From assembly GCF_001698125.1 (NCBI RefSeq), contig NZ_CP013854.1, forward strand, positions 1,922,001-1,986,000: DNA of 64,000 nucleotides. Direction: 5' to 3'. The notes under the pieces were generated by a model. The model did no database searches and was not told the origin of the DNA. It saw only the letters and a program-made list of their open reading frames with translations. The translations under genes and the position numbers were made by a program. Below, in pieces: positions 34,057 through 45,814 of the stretch (the stretch's first letter is position 1; each line of letters begins with the position of its first letter). Source of the stretch: Pseudonocardia sp. HH130630-07. GTDB taxonomy: Bacteria; Actinomycetota; Actinomycetes; Mycobacteriales; Pseudonocardiaceae.

Positions 34057-35142
34057 TCAGCCTGCTGCGGCGACCGTCTCCGCGACCTCGTAGGTGTTCA
34101 GCGCGGCACCCTTGCGCAGGTTGTCACCGCAGACGAACAGCTCCAGGGTGTTCGGGAAGTCCAGCGCCTGCCGGATCCGGCCCACGACCGTCGGGTCGCC
34201 ACCCACCGCGTCGGCCGGGGTCGGCCACTCACCGGCGGCCGGGTCGTCCTTCACGACGGTGGTCGGCTGGTCCGCGAGCACCTTGCGGGCCGCCTCGACC
34301 GGCACGTCCCGGGAGAACGTGGCGTGGATCGACAGCGCGTGCGTGGTGACCACCGGGACCCGGACGCAGGTCGCGGAGACCTTCAGCTCCGGGATCCCGA
34401 GGATCTTGCGGGACTCGTTGCGGACCTTCAGCTCCTCCGAGGACCAGCCGTCGTCCTTCAGGGAACCGGCCCACGGCACGACATTGAGCGCCAGCGGGGC
34501 CGGGAACGGCGAGCCGTCGCCGACCGGGATCCCGGCCTCGGTCAGTACCGCCGAGACGTCGCCCGCGGCCTTGCCGACGTCCTTGCCGGCGACCGCCGAG
34601 ATCTCGGCCTGCAGCTGGTCGATGCCGGGCTGACCGGCGCCGGACGCGGCCTGGTACGACGACACGACCAGCGCCTCCAGACCGAACTCGCGGTGCAGCG
34701 CACCCATCGCCGCCATCATCGACAGCGTCGTGCAGTTCGGGTTGGCGATGATGCCCTTGGGGCGCTCGGTCACCTTGTCCGGGTTGACCTCGGGGACGAC
34801 CAGCGGCACGTCCGGGTCCATCCGGAAGGCGCCGGAGTTGTCCACCGCGACCGCGCCGCGGGCCGCCGCGATCGGGGCCCACTCGGCGCTGACCTCGTCC
34901 GGGACGTCGAACATGGCGATGTCGACGCCGTCGAAGACCTCGGGCTTGAGCTCCAGGACGGTGATGTCCTCGCCGCGCACCGTCAGCACCTTGCCGGCGC
35001 TGCGGGCGGAGGCGATCAGGCGGATCTCGCCCCACGGCACCGACTCCCGGGAGTCGATGATCTCGATCATGGTGGTGCCGACGGCTCCGGTCGCGCCGAC
35101 CAGCGCGAGCACCGGCTTGTCGTTGAGGCTCACGTCGTTCAC
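34057..35142 (-). CDS. asd: Aspartate-semialdehyde dehydrogenase
   Basis: Converts aspartyl phosphate to aspartate semialdehyde with NADPH, on the way to Lys, Thr and Met. 361 residues. The NADP loop is GATGAVG (16-22), the catalytic Cys137 is in [10 protein letters not shown], and [12 protein letters not shown] and [15 protein letters not shown] follow. The GTG start at 35142 overlaps the lysC stop by four bases (GTGA), so the pair is translationally coupled. An alternative GTG nine bases later is possible. Confidence 0.95.
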   Translation of the reverse strand: MNDVSLNDKPVLALVGATGAVGTTMIEIIDSRESVPWGEIRLIASARSAGKVLTVRGEDITVLELKPEVFDGVDIAMFDVPDEVSAEWAPIAAARGAVAVDNSGAFRMDPDVPLVVPEVNPDKVTERPKGIIANPNCTTLSMMAAMGALHREFGLEALVVSSYQAASGAGQPGIDQLQAEISAVAGKDVGKAAGDVSAVLTEAGIPVGDGSPFPAPLALNVVPWAGSLKDDGWSSEELKVRNESRKILGIPELKVSATCVRVPVVTTHALSIHATFSRDVPVEAARKVLADQPTTVVKDDPAAGEWPTPADAVGGDPTVVGRIRQALDFPNTLELFVCGDNLRKGAALNTYEVAETVAAAG

Positions 35143-36404
35143 CGGCCCGTTCCCGCGGCGACCACCGCGTCGTCCTCGGCGCCCAGGTCGAACGCCTCGT
35201 GCAGGGCCTGCACCGCGACGTCCAGCTGGTCGGACCGGCACACCACCGAGATCCGGATCTCCGAGGTGTTCATGATCTCGATGTTGATCCCGGCGTCGGA
35301 CAGCGACTCGCAGAACTTCGCGGTGACGCCGGGGTGGTTGCGCATACCGGCGCCGACCAGCGACACCTTGCCGATGTCGTTGTCGTAGATCAGCTCGGCG
35401 AAGCCGATCTCGGCCTTGGCCCGGTCCAGCGCGGACACCGCGGTGTCACCGTCGCTGCGCGGCAGCGTGAAGGTGATGTCGGTCTTGCCGTCCGCGGAGT
35501 TGGAGATGTTCTGCAGGACCATGTCGATGTTGATCTCCGCGTCGGCGACCGTGCGGAAGATCTTCGCGGCCATGCCGGGGGTGTCCGGCACGCCGGTGAC
35601 GGTGATCTTGCCCTCGGACCGGTCGTGCGCGACGCCGGTGATGATCGGATTCTCCAACGGGATCTCCTCGATCGAGCCGGAGACCAGCGTGCCCGGCTTG
35701 TCGTTGTACGAACTGCGCACCCGCAGCGGGACGCCGTAGCGGCGGGCGTACTCGACGGCGCGCAGGTGCAGCACCTTCGCGCCGGACGCGGCCAGCTCCA
35801 GCATCTCCTCGTAGGTGACGGTCTCCAGCAGGCTGGCCCGCGGGACGATCCGGGGGTCGGCGGAGTAGATGCCGTCGACGTCGGAGTAGATCTCGCAGAC
35901 GTCCGCGTCCAGCGCCGCCGCGAGCGCGACGGCGGTCGTGTCCGACCCGCCCCGGCCCAGCGTGGTGATGTCCTTGGAGTCCGCGCTCATCCCCTGGAAG
36001 CCGGCGACGAGGACGATGTACCCCTCGTCGAGGGCCTCGCGCAGCCGGTACGGGTTGACGTCGGTGATCCGCGCGTCGCCGTGCCTCGACGTCGTGAGCA
36101 TGCCGGCCTGCGATCCGGTGAACGACCGCGCCTCCGCCCCGAGCGAGTGGATCGCCATCGCGACCAGCGCGTTCGAGATCCGCTCACCGGCGGTGAGGAG
36201 CATGTCCATCTCGCGGGCCGGGGGCCGCGGCGAGATCTGCTCGGCCAGATCGGTCAGCTCGTCGGTCGTGTCCCCCATGGCCGAGACGACGACGACGACG
36301 TCGTGCCCCTCCTTGCGGGTCCGGACGATACGCTCGGCGACCTTCTTGATGCGCTCCGCGTTCTCGACCGATGAACCGCCGTACTTCTGCACGACGAGGG
36401 CCAC
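35139..36404 (-). CDS. lysC: Aspartate kinase
   Basis: First enzyme of the aspartate pathway. 421 residues, the length of Lys/Thr-regulated actinobacterial forms. The kinase domain opens with [20 protein letters not shown], and includes [20 protein letters not shown] and [20 protein letters not shown]. Two ACT domains follow ([20 protein letters not shown] and [19 protein letters not shown]), expected for feedback control. In this family an internal start makes a separate ACT subunit; a GTG or ATG inside is possible but not located here. The GTG start follows GGAGG. asd follows with overlap. Confidence 0.95.
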   Translation of the reverse strand: MALVVQKYGGSSVENAERIKKVAERIVRTRKEGHDVVVVVSAMGDTTDELTDLAEQISPRPPAREMDMLLTAGERISNALVAMAIHSLGAEARSFTGSQAGMLTTSRHGDARITDVNPYRLREALDEGYIVLVAGFQGMSADSKDITTLGRGGSDTTAVALAAALDADVCEIYSDVDGIYSADPRIVPRASLLETVTYEEMLELAASGAKVLHLRAVEYARRYGVPLRVRSSYNDKPGTLVSGSIEEIPLENPIITGVAHDRSEGKITVTGVPDTPGMAAKIFRTVADAEINIDMVLQNISNSADGKTDITFTLPRSDGDTAVSALDRAKAEIGFAELIYDNDIGKVSLVGAGMRNHPGVTAKFCESLSDAGINIEIMNTSEIRISVVCRSDQLDVAVQALHEAFDLGAEDDAVVAAGTGR

Positions 36405-36666
36405 GCCGGCCTCCTGTCCCGGCCCCGTACCTGGAGCCGTCGGGTGGTCTCGCTCTTCGACCGCGCAACGTACGGATGGTGTTCCGCGGCAGGTCGGAAC
36501 GGCACACTACCGGCGCGGGGCACCCGATTTCAGGATCTGACCCGGCCTCGATGACCGAAGCCACACGAGCGGGACCCCGCGCGGTGCGATCGGGTAACGC
36601 GCGCGGAGGGAGCGATCCGCGGCCACCGGCCGGGCCGGTCACCAGCGACTCCACGCACGGGCACTC

Positions 36667-37185
36667 TCACACCGCCGCACGCGCCCGGTGCCGGCGCACC
36701 GCGTCGGTGTTGCCGCACCGTGCACTGCAGTAGCGCTGCCTCCCGGTACGGGACACATCGGCGTACACCCGGTCGCACTCCGGCGCCGCGCACCGGCCGA
36801 GCCGGTCCATCCCCCGCGTCGCCACGTGGGTCGCGGTACCCATGGCGACGAGCGCGTGCAGCACGGCGGCGAGGCCGATGCCGTCGTCACGGTGGTGCAG
36901 GTGCCAGTGCCCGTCGTGGTCGGTCAGCCGCGGCGGGCCGGTCCCCTCGGCGAGCAACGCGTTGACCAGCCGGGCGCGTTCGGCGCCGGGACCGGCGTCG
37001 ACGAGCGCCGCCCAGCGGTCCAGGAACGCCAGCACCGCGGTGAGGTCCTCGGGCACCGGCTCCCAGTCGTGCACGAGCCCGGCCCGCACACACCGCGCCA
37101 CCAGCTCGTCGAGCGTCGACGGCCGGGCGTTCACCAGGTCCACCGCCAGCAGCACCGGATCCTGGCCGTAAGGGTTGATGTGCAT
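36667..37185 (-). CDS. CGNR zinc-finger protein
   Basis: A 172-residue protein of the ABATE/CGNR family. The N-terminal ABATE-type domain begins LLAVDLVNARPSTLDELVA. The C-terminal finger reads L-G-R-C-A-A-P-E-C-D-R-V-Y-A-D, then R-Q-R-Y-C-S-A-R-C-G-N-T-D-A-V, the C-x4-C...C-x3-C pattern that names the family. It probably regulates transcription. The ATG at 37185 is chosen over in-frame upstream codons because the protein normally starts there. A 53-residue zinc-ribbon gene diverges from it. Confidence 0.88.
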   Translation of the reverse strand: MHINPYGQDPVLLAVDLVNARPSTLDELVARCVRAGLVHDWEPVPEDLTAVLAFLDRWAALVDAGPGAERARLVNALLAEGTGPPRLTDHDGHWHLHHRDDGIGLAAVLHALVAMGTATHVATRGMDRLGRCAAPECDRVYADVSRTGRQRYCSARCGNTDAVRRHRARAAV

Positions 37186-37211
37186 GAAGTCATTACAGCA
37201 GGGTCGACGGC

Positions 37212-37373
37212 ATGAGCGCACCCCTCGACCACCGGTGGCGGCCGGAGTCGTCGCACCGCACGTCCGACGGCGTCGTCACCTACCTGCGGTGCCACTGCGG
37301 CGCGCACCGCATCCGGCTGGACCCGGCCACGTCCGCCCCGCGCCGCGACCTCGCCCGGCTCCCGGGCCGGTGA
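37212..37373 (+). CDS. Small CxC zinc-ribbon-like protein
   Basis: A 53-residue protein. It reads M-S-A-P-L-D-H-R-W-R-P-E-S-S-H-R-T-S-D-G, then V-V-T-Y-L-R-C-H-C-G-A-H-R-I, then a basic tail. The H-x-W ... S-x-G-x-V-x-Y-x-R-C-x-C-G pattern is one I recall from short actinobacterial proteins. The stop abuts the membrane protein gene on the other strand. It diverges from the CGNR gene over a 26-bp gap. Probable zinc binding through CxC plus His; function unknown. Confidence 0.6.
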   Translation: MSAPLDHRWRPESSHRTSDGVVTYLRCHCGAHRIRLDPATSAPRRDLARLPGR

Positions 37374-37679
37374 TCAGACCCGGCGCAGCAGCCGGACGAC
37401 GACGGCCGTCACCACCAGCCAGAGGATCGCCGCGACGCCGTAGTTGAGGGTCACCGCCATCTTCGGCTGCTCGGGGGTGAACAGGTCACCCAGACCGAGG
37501 TTGAGCTGCGCGGCCCAGCTCGCGACGAACTCCGTCAGGAAGTTCTGCGGATTCGCGTCGAGCAGGGTCAGCACGATGTGCCCGACCAGGATCGCCACGA
37601 TCACCAGACCGACGATCCGCACGATCGTCGCGATGATCCCGATCCCCTGCCGAACGGTCGTCCCCACGGTTGCCGCCAT
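37374..37679 (-). CDS. Small membrane protein, two helices
   Basis: A 101-residue protein. The first hydrophobic segment is GIGIIATIVRIVGLVIVAIL, the second is about residues 75-97 (AAILWLVVTAVVVRLL). Between them lies LDANPQNFLTEFVASWAAQL. GGAGG lies 7 nt before the ATG. Its stop meets the stop of the zinc-ribbon gene directly. I recognise it only as a small membrane protein of the type frequent in Actinobacteria. Confidence 0.68.
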   Translation of the reverse strand: MAATVGTTVRQGIGIIATIVRIVGLVIVAILVGHIVLTLLDANPQNFLTEFVASWAAQLNLGLGDLFTPEQPKMAVTLNYGVAAILWLVVTAVVVRLLRRV

Positions 37680-37847
37680 CGAACACCCTCCACATCGTGA
37701 CGAACGCCATGGTCCACCCGCGGCGCCCTCGCTGCCGGTCCAACGAGGGGCCGGCCGCCGGGTTGTGATCACTTCGTTGCGCCCGCGACCGCCCGTCCGG
37801 TGCACCGGGGTTGCCGGACGACGGGGTGCCGGGTCTACGGTGGGGTC

Positions 37848-37886
37848 ATGGCGCGCCTGCTCCTTCGCCGCCGCGGCGGGGTCTGA
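37848..37886 (+). CDS. leuA leader peptide
   Basis: A 12-codon frame, M-A-R-L-L-L-R-R-R-G-G-V-stop, 75 nt before leuA. Three consecutive Leu codons, then Arg-rich codons, match the leader peptides reported for actinobacterial leuA genes. Ribosome stalling at Leu codons would favour read-through into leuA. Confidence 0.65.
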   Translation: MARLLLRRRGGV

Positions 37887-39758
<1,872 letters not shown>

Positions 39759-39784
39759 CCCGCCCCCTCCCCCGCCCCCGGTTC

Positions 39785-39833
39785 CACTCATGGAGCCAAA
39801 GCCTCGTGACACCGGGCTCTTGCTCCATGAGTG
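39785..39833. repeat. Long palindrome, copy 3 of the repeated family
   Basis: Arms 39785-39803 and 39815-39833 share the CACTCATGGAGC outer stem, with two mismatches inside (CAAAGCC against GGCTCTT). The 11-nt loop TCGTGACACCG matches the loop of copy 4 closely. It lies 27 nt past the leuA stop. Confidence 0.83.
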
Positions 39834-39868
39834 CAACGGGCGCGGGGTGGGCGGCACCCCCGGCAGCC

Positions 39869-39919
39869 GCACTCATGGAGCTTCGGCCTCGTGACACGAG
39901 GCTTTAGCTCCATGAGTGC
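39869..39919. repeat. Long palindrome, copy 4 of the repeated family
   Basis: Arms 39869-39893 and 39895-39919, outer GCACTCATGGAGCT; three central mismatches (TCG against TTT), and CTCGTG/CACGAG closing the tip. It lies 35 nt after copy 3 and 33 nt before the stop of the opposing dppF-type gene. Confidence 0.83.
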
Positions 39920-39951
39920 AGCCGGGGCGGCCCCCGAGGGCGAGGGCGACG

Positions 39952-41040
39952 TCAGCGGCCCATCGCGTCGGTGATCGAGATGGTGGGGTCGGGGAGGTCC
40001 GGGCCCGGGTCGGGAGCCGTGACGATCTCCTCCGGGGTCACCTCGTGCGGCGTGATCCGGCCGTCCAGGATCGCCTCGGCGTGGTGACAGGCCACCCGGT
40101 GCCCGGCGCCGATCTCCCGCAGTTCCGGCCGCTCGGTGTCGCAGCGGTCGGCCTGGCGCCAGGGGCAGCGGGTGTGGAACCGGCACCCCGACGGCGGCGC
40201 GGCCGGCGACGGCAGGTCCCCGGTGAGCAGGATCCGCTCGCGGGTGTCCTCCGCGGTCGGGTCCGGCTGCGGCACCGCCGACAGCAGCGCCCTGGTGTAC
40301 GGGTGCAGCGGCTGGTCGTACAGCGCGCGGGCCGGCGCCTCCTCGACGATCGAGCCCAGGTACATCACGCCTACCCGGTCCGACACGTGCCGGACCACGG
40401 CGAGGTCGTGCGCGATCACCAGATAGGTCAGGCCCAGCTCCTTCTGCAGCGCGCGCAGCAGGTTCAGCACCTGGGCCTGGACCGAGACGTCCAGCGCGGA
40501 GACCGGCTCGTCGGCGACGATCAGGTCCGGCTCCACGCACAGCGCCCTGGCGATCCCGATCCGCTGGCGCTGCCCGCCGGAGAACTCGTGCGGGTACCGG
40601 CGCAGCGCCGACTCGGGCAGCCCGACCGCGCTCATCAGCCCGCGCAGCCGTTCCGGATCGGGCGCCAGCCCGTGCGCCGCCATGCCCTCGCGCAGCATCG
40701 CCCCGACCGACTGCCGCGGATCCAGGCTGGACAGCGGGTCCTGGAACACCATCTGGAACCGCTGCCGCATCCGGCGCAGCGGCTCGCCCTTCAGCGTCGC
40801 GACGTCGGTCCCGTCGAACGTCACCGAGCCCGCGGTGGGCTCGGTGAGCTTCAGGATCGCCCGGCCGAGGGTGGACTTCCCGCACCCGGACTCACCGACC
40901 AGCCCGTAGGTCTCGCCGCGCTCGATCCGCAGCGCGACGCCGTCGACCGCGCGGACGTGCCCGATCGTGCGCTGCACGACGACGCCGCGGGTGATCGGGA
41001 AGTGGACCTCGAGGCCGTCGACCTCCAGCAGCGGGCTCAT
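39952..41040 (-). CDS. dppF: Dipeptide/oligopeptide ABC transporter ATP-binding protein (DppF/OppF type)
   Basis: One of two ATPases of the peptide importer. 362 residues. Walker A is [16 protein letters not shown], the Q loop is [17 protein letters not shown], the ABC signature is [17 protein letters not shown] and Walker B is [20 protein letters not shown]. The C-terminal oligo_HPY extension carries [15 protein letters not shown], a cysteine pattern seen in OppD/F proteins. The ATG overlaps the previous stop (ATGA). Last gene of the operon. Confidence 0.94.
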   Translation of the reverse strand: MSPLLEVDGLEVHFPITRGVVVQRTIGHVRAVDGVALRIERGETYGLVGESGCGKSTLGRAILKLTEPTAGSVTFDGTDVATLKGEPLRRMRQRFQMVFQDPLSSLDPRQSVGAMLREGMAAHGLAPDPERLRGLMSAVGLPESALRRYPHEFSGGQRQRIGIARALCVEPDLIVADEPVSALDVSVQAQVLNLLRALQKELGLTYLVIAHDLAVVRHVSDRVGVMYLGSIVEEAPARALYDQPLHPYTRALLSAVPQPDPTAEDTRERILLTGDLPSPAAPPSGCRFHTRCPWRQADRCDTERPELREIGAGHRVACHHAEAILDGRITPHEVTPEEIVTAPDPGPDLPDPTISITDAMGR

Positions 41041-42032
41041 CGCCGGGCTCCCACCGGGTTGTGGCACCGGAGCAGCCGGTCGGGTTCCGACTCGGCCACC
41101 GGTGTCGTGGACGTGCACCGCTCCAGGGCACGCGGGCAGCGCGGGGCGAACGCACAGGCGTCGTCCCACGGGAGGTTGTCGGCCACCGACCCGCTGATGG
41201 CGGGCAGCTCGTCGGCCGGGTCGGAGTCCAGCCGGGGGATCGAACCGATCAGTCCCGACGTGTACGGGTGCCGCGGGCGGGCGAACAGCGCGTGCCGCTC
41301 CGCCCGTTCCACCACCCGTCCCCCGTAGAGGACGTTGACGCGGTCGCACAGCCCGGCGACGACACCGAGGTCGTGCGTGATCATCACCAGCGCGGTTCCC
41401 GTCTCCGCGACGAGTTCCCGCAGCAGCTCCAGGATCTGCGCCTGGATGGTGACGTCCAGCGCGGTGGTGGGTTCGTCGGCGATGAGCAGCCGCGGCCGGC
41501 AGGCCAGCGCGATCGCGATCAGCGCGCGCTGGCGCATGCCGCCGGACATCTGGTGCGGGTAGGACGACAACCGCCGGGCCGGGTCCGGGATGCCCACCCG
41601 GTCCAGCAGCTCGACCGCCTCGGTACGGGCCTCGGCCTTGCCCATCCCGCGGTGCCGGACCAGGGCCTCGGTGATCTGGACCCCGACCTGCACCACCGGG
41701 TTCAGCGAGGACAGCGGGTCCTGGAACACCATCCCGATGTCGCGGCCGCGCCGGGCACGCAGCTCGGCGTCGGACAGCGTGAGCAGGTCGACCGGCTCGG
41801 CGGTGTCCGGGGCGTCGAGCAGCACCTTCCCCGACACCCGCGGGGTACGGCCGGGCAGCAGCCCCATGATCGCCAGCGAGGTGACCGACTTGCCGCAGCC
41901 GGACTCGCCGACCAGGCCGACGACCTCGCCGGGGTTCACGTCGAACGACACCCCGTCGACCGCGGTCACCGCCGGCTCGCCCTTGCGCACGAACCGGACC
42001 GAGAGGTCCTCCACGGACAGCAGCGGCGTCAT
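41037..42032 (-). CDS. dppD: Dipeptide/oligopeptide ABC transporter ATP-binding protein (DppD/OppD type)
   Basis: The second ATPase of the importer. 331 residues. Walker [19 protein letters not shown] loop [15 protein letters not shown], signature [15 protein letters not shown], Walker [21 protein letters not shown], and a C-terminal [14 protein letters not shown] region (oligo_HPY). The start overlaps the permease stop (ATGA) and its stop overlaps dppF, so the operon is tightly coupled. Confidence 0.94.
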   Translation of the reverse strand: MTPLLSVEDLSVRFVRKGEPAVTAVDGVSFDVNPGEVVGLVGESGCGKSVTSLAIMGLLPGRTPRVSGKVLLDAPDTAEPVDLLTLSDAELRARRGRDIGMVFQDPLSSLNPVVQVGVQITEALVRHRGMGKAEARTEAVELLDRVGIPDPARRLSSYPHQMSGGMRQRALIAIALACRPRLLIADEPTTALDVTIQAQILELLRELVAETGTALVMITHDLGVVAGLCDRVNVLYGGRVVERAERHALFARPRHPYTSGLIGSIPRLDSDPADELPAISGSVADNLPWDDACAFAPRCPRALERCTSTTPVAESEPDRLLRCHNPVGARR

Positions 42033-42955
42033 CGGCGCCCCTTCGGGTCGAGTGCCTCGCGCAGCGACTCGCCGAGCAGCGTGAACCCGAGCGCGACCAC
42101 GATGATCGCGATCGCCGGGTAGAACGCCAGCGCCGGGCGGACGTCGAGGAACGGCTGGGCGGACGCGAGCATCAGGCCCCACTCCGCGCGGGCCGGGTCG
42201 GCGTCGCCGAGCCCGAGGAAGGACAGCGCGGCGGCGTCCAGGATCGCGGTGGCCAGGGTCAGCGTGGCCTGCACGATCACCGGCCCGACCGCGTTCGGGA
42301 TCATGTGCCGCAGCACGATCGCCCGGCGCCGGACGCCGAGCGCGGTCGCGGCGAGCACGTGGTCGGACTCGCGCTGGGCGAGCATCGACCCGCGCAGCAG
42401 CCGGGCGAAGATCGGCACGTTGACCAGCGCGACCGCGACGATCACCGTGCCCTGGCTGGGCCGGGCGGCGAGCGCGGCGATCGAGATGGCCAGCAGCAGC
42501 GACGGGATCGACAGCAGCACGTCGGTGACCCGCATGAGCACGGTGTCCACCCAGCCGCCGAGCGCTCCGGCGACCGCGCCGATCAGCACCCCGACCGACA
42601 GCCCGAGCAGCGTCGCCAGTACGCCGACCAGCAAGGTCTGCCGGGACGCCAGCACCAGCCGGGAGAACTCGTCGCGGCCGTTCTGGTCCGAGCCGAGCGG
42701 GAACCCGTCCTGCGGGCCGGGGATCGTGCCGGGCCGGAGCCCGTCGAGCAGCTCGGGGAACGCCTGGGCCGGGTCGTGCGGGGCGATCAGCGGCGCGAAC
42801 ACCGAGATCAGCACGAACAACCCGACGAGCACGGCGCCGACGATCGCGGTGGGGCTGCGGCGGAGCCGGATCAGCGCGTCCGCGGTCAGGCTCCGGCCGG
42901 CCGTCTCGTCGATCTTGTCCCGGCGGCGGCGGGAGTACTGCGAGACCGCGCTCAC
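42029..42955 (-). CDS. dppC: Dipeptide/oligopeptide ABC transporter permease (DppC type)
   Basis: A 308-residue inner-membrane permease. An N-terminal basic stretch precedes a first helix ([20 protein letters not shown]) and a periplasmic-side loop with [20 protein letters not shown], typical of DppC. Four or five further helices include the EAA-like cytoplasmic loop [20 protein letters not shown]. The GTG overlaps the dppB stop by four bases. Confidence 0.93.
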   Translation of the reverse strand: MSAVSQYSRRRRDKIDETAGRSLTADALIRLRRSPTAIVGAVLVGLFVLISVFAPLIAPHDPAQAFPELLDGLRPGTIPGPQDGFPLGSDQNGRDEFSRLVLASRQTLLVGVLATLLGLSVGVLIGAVAGALGGWVDTVLMRVTDVLLSIPSLLLAISIAALAARPSQGTVIVAVALVNVPIFARLLRGSMLAQRESDHVLAATALGVRRRAIVLRHMIPNAVGPVIVQATLTLATAILDAAALSFLGLGDADPARAEWGLMLASAQPFLDVRPALAFYPAIAIIVVALGFTLLGESLREALDPKGRR

Positions 42956-43956
42956 CGGAGCCTCACCCTCGGGTCGATGATCGCGTAGGACAGGTCGACG
43001 AGCAGGTTGACCAGCACGTAGATCAGCGCACCGAGCAGGACGACCGCCTGCAGCCGCGGGTAGTCGCGGCGTTCGATGCCCTCGGCGATGAGGGTGCCGA
43101 TCCCGCCCCAGTTGAAGACCTTCTCGGTGAGCACCGCCCCGGCGAGGAGCAGACCGGTCTGCAGGCCGATCGTCGTCGACACCGGCAGCAGCGCGTTGCG
43201 CAGGACGTGCCGCCCGCGGACCGTGCCGGGCGCGAGGCCCTTGGCGTTGGCGGTACGGACGAAGTCGGACTCCAGCACGTCGAGCACCGACGCCCGGGTG
43301 ATCCGCACGATCACGGCCAGCGGGATCGTCGCGAGCGTCACCGCGGGGAGCACGAGGTGCACGATCGCGTCCCAGCTCGCGTCGAACTCGCGGGTGAGGA
43401 ACCCGTCGAGGATCGCGAAGCCGGTGACGGAGGTGGCGTCGATGCCGATCGCCTGCCGCCCGGACGGCGGGAGCAGCCCGAACTCGACGGCGAAGAGCTG
43501 CTTGAGGATGTAGCCCAGGAAGAACACCGGGACGGCGACGCCGACGAGCGTCCCGAGGATCGTGATGTTGTCCCACGGCCGGGCGCGGTAGCGGGCCGCG
43601 ACGTAGCCGAGCGGGATGCCGGCCAGGATCGCGAGCAGCAGCGCCGAGACCGCCAGCTCGATGGTGGCCGGCAGGGCCCGGCCGAGCTCGGAGAGCACCG
43701 GGTCCCCGCTGACCAGGGAGGCGCCGAAGTCACCGGTGACCGCCCGGCCCAGGTAGCGCAGGTACTGGATCCAGACCGGCTGGTCCAGGCCGAGCGTGCG
43801 GTTGAGCGCCGCGATCGACTCCGGGGTGGCCTTGTCGCCGAGCAGTGCTCCGGCCGGTCCGCCGGGCAGCGAGCGCAGCCAGGCGAACAACAGCACGGAG
43901 AGGATCAGCAACGTCGGGATCACCTGGAGCAGGCGGCGCGCGACGTAGCGCAGCAT
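42952..43956 (-). CDS. dppB: Dipeptide/oligopeptide ABC transporter permease (DppB type)
   Basis: A 334-residue permease with six helices. The N terminus is MLRYVARRLLQVIPTLLILS, the classical DppB opening, then LRSLPGGPAGALLGDKATPE and a late EAA loop, DFVRTANAKGLAPGTVRGRH. The ATG start lies 79 bp after the binding-protein gene. It partners the DppC-type permease encoded next. Confidence 0.94.
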   Translation of the reverse strand: MLRYVARRLLQVIPTLLILSVLLFAWLRSLPGGPAGALLGDKATPESIAALNRTLGLDQPVWIQYLRYLGRAVTGDFGASLVSGDPVLSELGRALPATIELAVSALLLAILAGIPLGYVAARYRARPWDNITILGTLVGVAVPVFFLGYILKQLFAVEFGLLPPSGRQAIGIDATSVTGFAILDGFLTREFDASWDAIVHLVLPAVTLATIPLAVIVRITRASVLDVLESDFVRTANAKGLAPGTVRGRHVLRNALLPVSTTIGLQTGLLLAGAVLTEKVFNWGGIGTLIAEGIERRDYPRLQAVVLLGALIYVLVNLLVDLSYAIIDPRVRLR

Positions 43957-44035
43957 GCGTGTGAGGTCCTCTGTGGTGGGGAGGCCGTCACCGGGCGCCG
44001 CGGGATCACCACGGCGCCCGGTGCGTGCGAACGGA

Positions 44036-45697
44036 TCAGTTCTTGCTGACGGTGTAGAACCGCTCGTCGGTGAGCGGGCTCGGGATGACGCCCTGGACGT
44101 TGTCCTTGACGACGATCGCCGGACCGGTGGTGAGGATCGGCACCGCCGGCAGGTACGTCGACATGATGTCGGCGTTGGCCTTCTCGTACGCCGCGGCGTG
44201 CCCGGCCGGGTCCGGGATCGCGTCGGCCTTGGCCAGCTCGTCGAACATCGCCGGGTTCTGCGGGCCGAACTCGGCCTTCTCCCGGCCGAAGAACGTGCCG
44301 ACGAAGTTGCCGGCGTCGTTGTAGTCGCCGGTCCAGCCCAGCATGTGCAGGTCGTGCTTGCCTGCCTTCTGGACGTCGTCCTTGTAGCCGCCGTTCCACG
44401 GCCGCGCGACCGGGTTGACCGTGATGCCGACGGCCTCCAGGTTCGCCGCCATCGCGGAGAACAGGTCGGACGGGTTCGGCATGTAGGGCCGGGTGACCTC
44501 GGTCGGGTAGTAGAAGTTCAGCGTCAGGTTCGGCTGACCGGCCTCGGCGAGCAGCTGCTTGGCCTTCGCCGGGTCGTACGGGTACTGGGTGACCTGCTGG
44601 GCGTAGCCCGCGACGGTCGGCGGCACGAACTCCTGCGCGACGGCCGAGCCCTCCGGCATCTTGGTGCGCACCAGCGACTCCCGGTCGATCGCGTGCGCGA
44701 TCGCCTGGCGGACCTTGAGGTCGCGCAGGGCCGGGTTGTTCTTGGTGTTGAAGCCGACGTAGAGGATCGAGAACGGGTCCCGGATCAGGACCTGGTTGCC
44801 CTGCTCCTTCAACGTCCCGTAGTCCGCCGGGCTCGGGTAGTCGTAGCCGTCGATGGTGCCGGCGGCCAGCTCCTGCTTGCGGGCGTTCTCGTCCGGGATG
44901 ATCTTGAAGATCAGCTTGTCGACCTTGGCCTTCTCGCCCCAGTAGTCGTCGTTGCGGGCGAGGGTGATGGTGCCGTTCGCCTTGTCGAAGCTCTCGAAGC
45001 GGAACGGCCCGGTGCCGGTGGGGTGCTCGGTGGCGTAGGCGGGGTAGGTGAAGGAGTCCCCGCTCTGGGTCACGGCGTCGGCGTCGTACTGCTCGAGCGC
45101 GGCCGGGCTGGAGATCGAGAACGAGGTCAGGCCGAACGCGGCCGGGAAGGCGCCCTTGAACTTGTTCAGGTTCAGCACGGCGGTGGTCGGGTCCTGCGCG
45201 GTGCAGGACTTGTAGACCGGGTCGCCGGAGGCGTCGCCCTCGTTCTGCGCGAAGCCCTCGAAGACGTCGCCGTAGTAGATCATCTGGCTCTGGGCGGCGG
45301 CGCCCTTCATCTGGAACCACCGGTCGAAGTTCGCGCAGACGGCGGCCGCGTCGAGCGCCGTGCCGTCGTGGAACTTCACGCCGTCGCGCAGGGTGAACGT
45401 CCAGGTCTTGCCGTCCGGCGAGGACTCCCAGGCGGTGGCGAGACCGGGCTCCAGCTCGGTGGTGCCCTGCTTGTAGGTGATCAGCGTGTCGAACATCTGG
45501 CGCGCCGGCCGGAAGCTCTCGCCGTCGTCGTTGAACGTCGGGTCGAAGTTCTTCGGCGCACCGGCCGCTCCGAAGACGAACGTCCCGCCGGTCGCGCCGT
45601 CCTCGCCGCCGGAGCCCCGATCGGAGGCCGCACACGCCGTCATGGTCAGCGCCAGCAGTCCAGCGGTGATCGCCGTGGCCCACCGTTTCGCTTGCAT
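44036..45697 (-). CDS. dppA: Peptide/substrate-binding lipoprotein of the ABC importer (DppA type)
   Basis: A 553-residue family 5 solute-binding protein. The signal peptide (AITAGLLALTMTAC) ends in a lipobox, so it is lipid-anchored outside the membrane. The mature protein has the family's features: PKNFDPTFNDDGESFRPARQ, EPGLATAWESSPDGKTWTFT, LRDGVKFHDGTALDAAAV and VRQAIAHAIDRESLV. Substrate may be di- or oligopeptides or other compounds, since the family is broad. The ATG follows GTGGGGGA. First gene of the operon. Confidence 0.93.
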   Translation of the reverse strand: MQAKRWATAITAGLLALTMTACAASDRGSGGEDGATGGTFVFGAAGAPKNFDPTFNDDGESFRPARQMFDTLITYKQGTTELEPGLATAWESSPDGKTWTFTLRDGVKFHDGTALDAAAVCANFDRWFQMKGAAAQSQMIYYGDVFEGFAQNEGDASGDPVYKSCTAQDPTTAVLNLNKFKGAFPAAFGLTSFSISSPAALEQYDADAVTQSGDSFTYPAYATEHPTGTGPFRFESFDKANGTITLARNDDYWGEKAKVDKLIFKIIPDENARKQELAAGTIDGYDYPSPADYGTLKEQGNQVLIRDPFSILYVGFNTKNNPALRDLKVRQAIAHAIDRESLVRTKMPEGSAVAQEFVPPTVAGYAQQVTQYPYDPAKAKQLLAEAGQPNLTLNFYYPTEVTRPYMPNPSDLFSAMAANLEAVGITVNPVARPWNGGYKDDVQKAGKHDLHMLGWTGDYNDAGNFVGTFFGREKAEFGPQNPAMFDELAKADAIPDPAGHAAAYEKANADIMSTYLPAVPILTTGPAIVVKDNVQGVIPSPLTDERFYTVSKN

Positions 45698-45814
45698 CAG
45701 TCCCCCACTCGGTTGCCGGTACGTGGCGCCTCGATGTGAGCGCGGCGACACCCGGTGGATGGAAAACCTATAGCGAAGAGTTACCTGCCGGTAGACCTGT
45801 ACATCACGAAAGGG

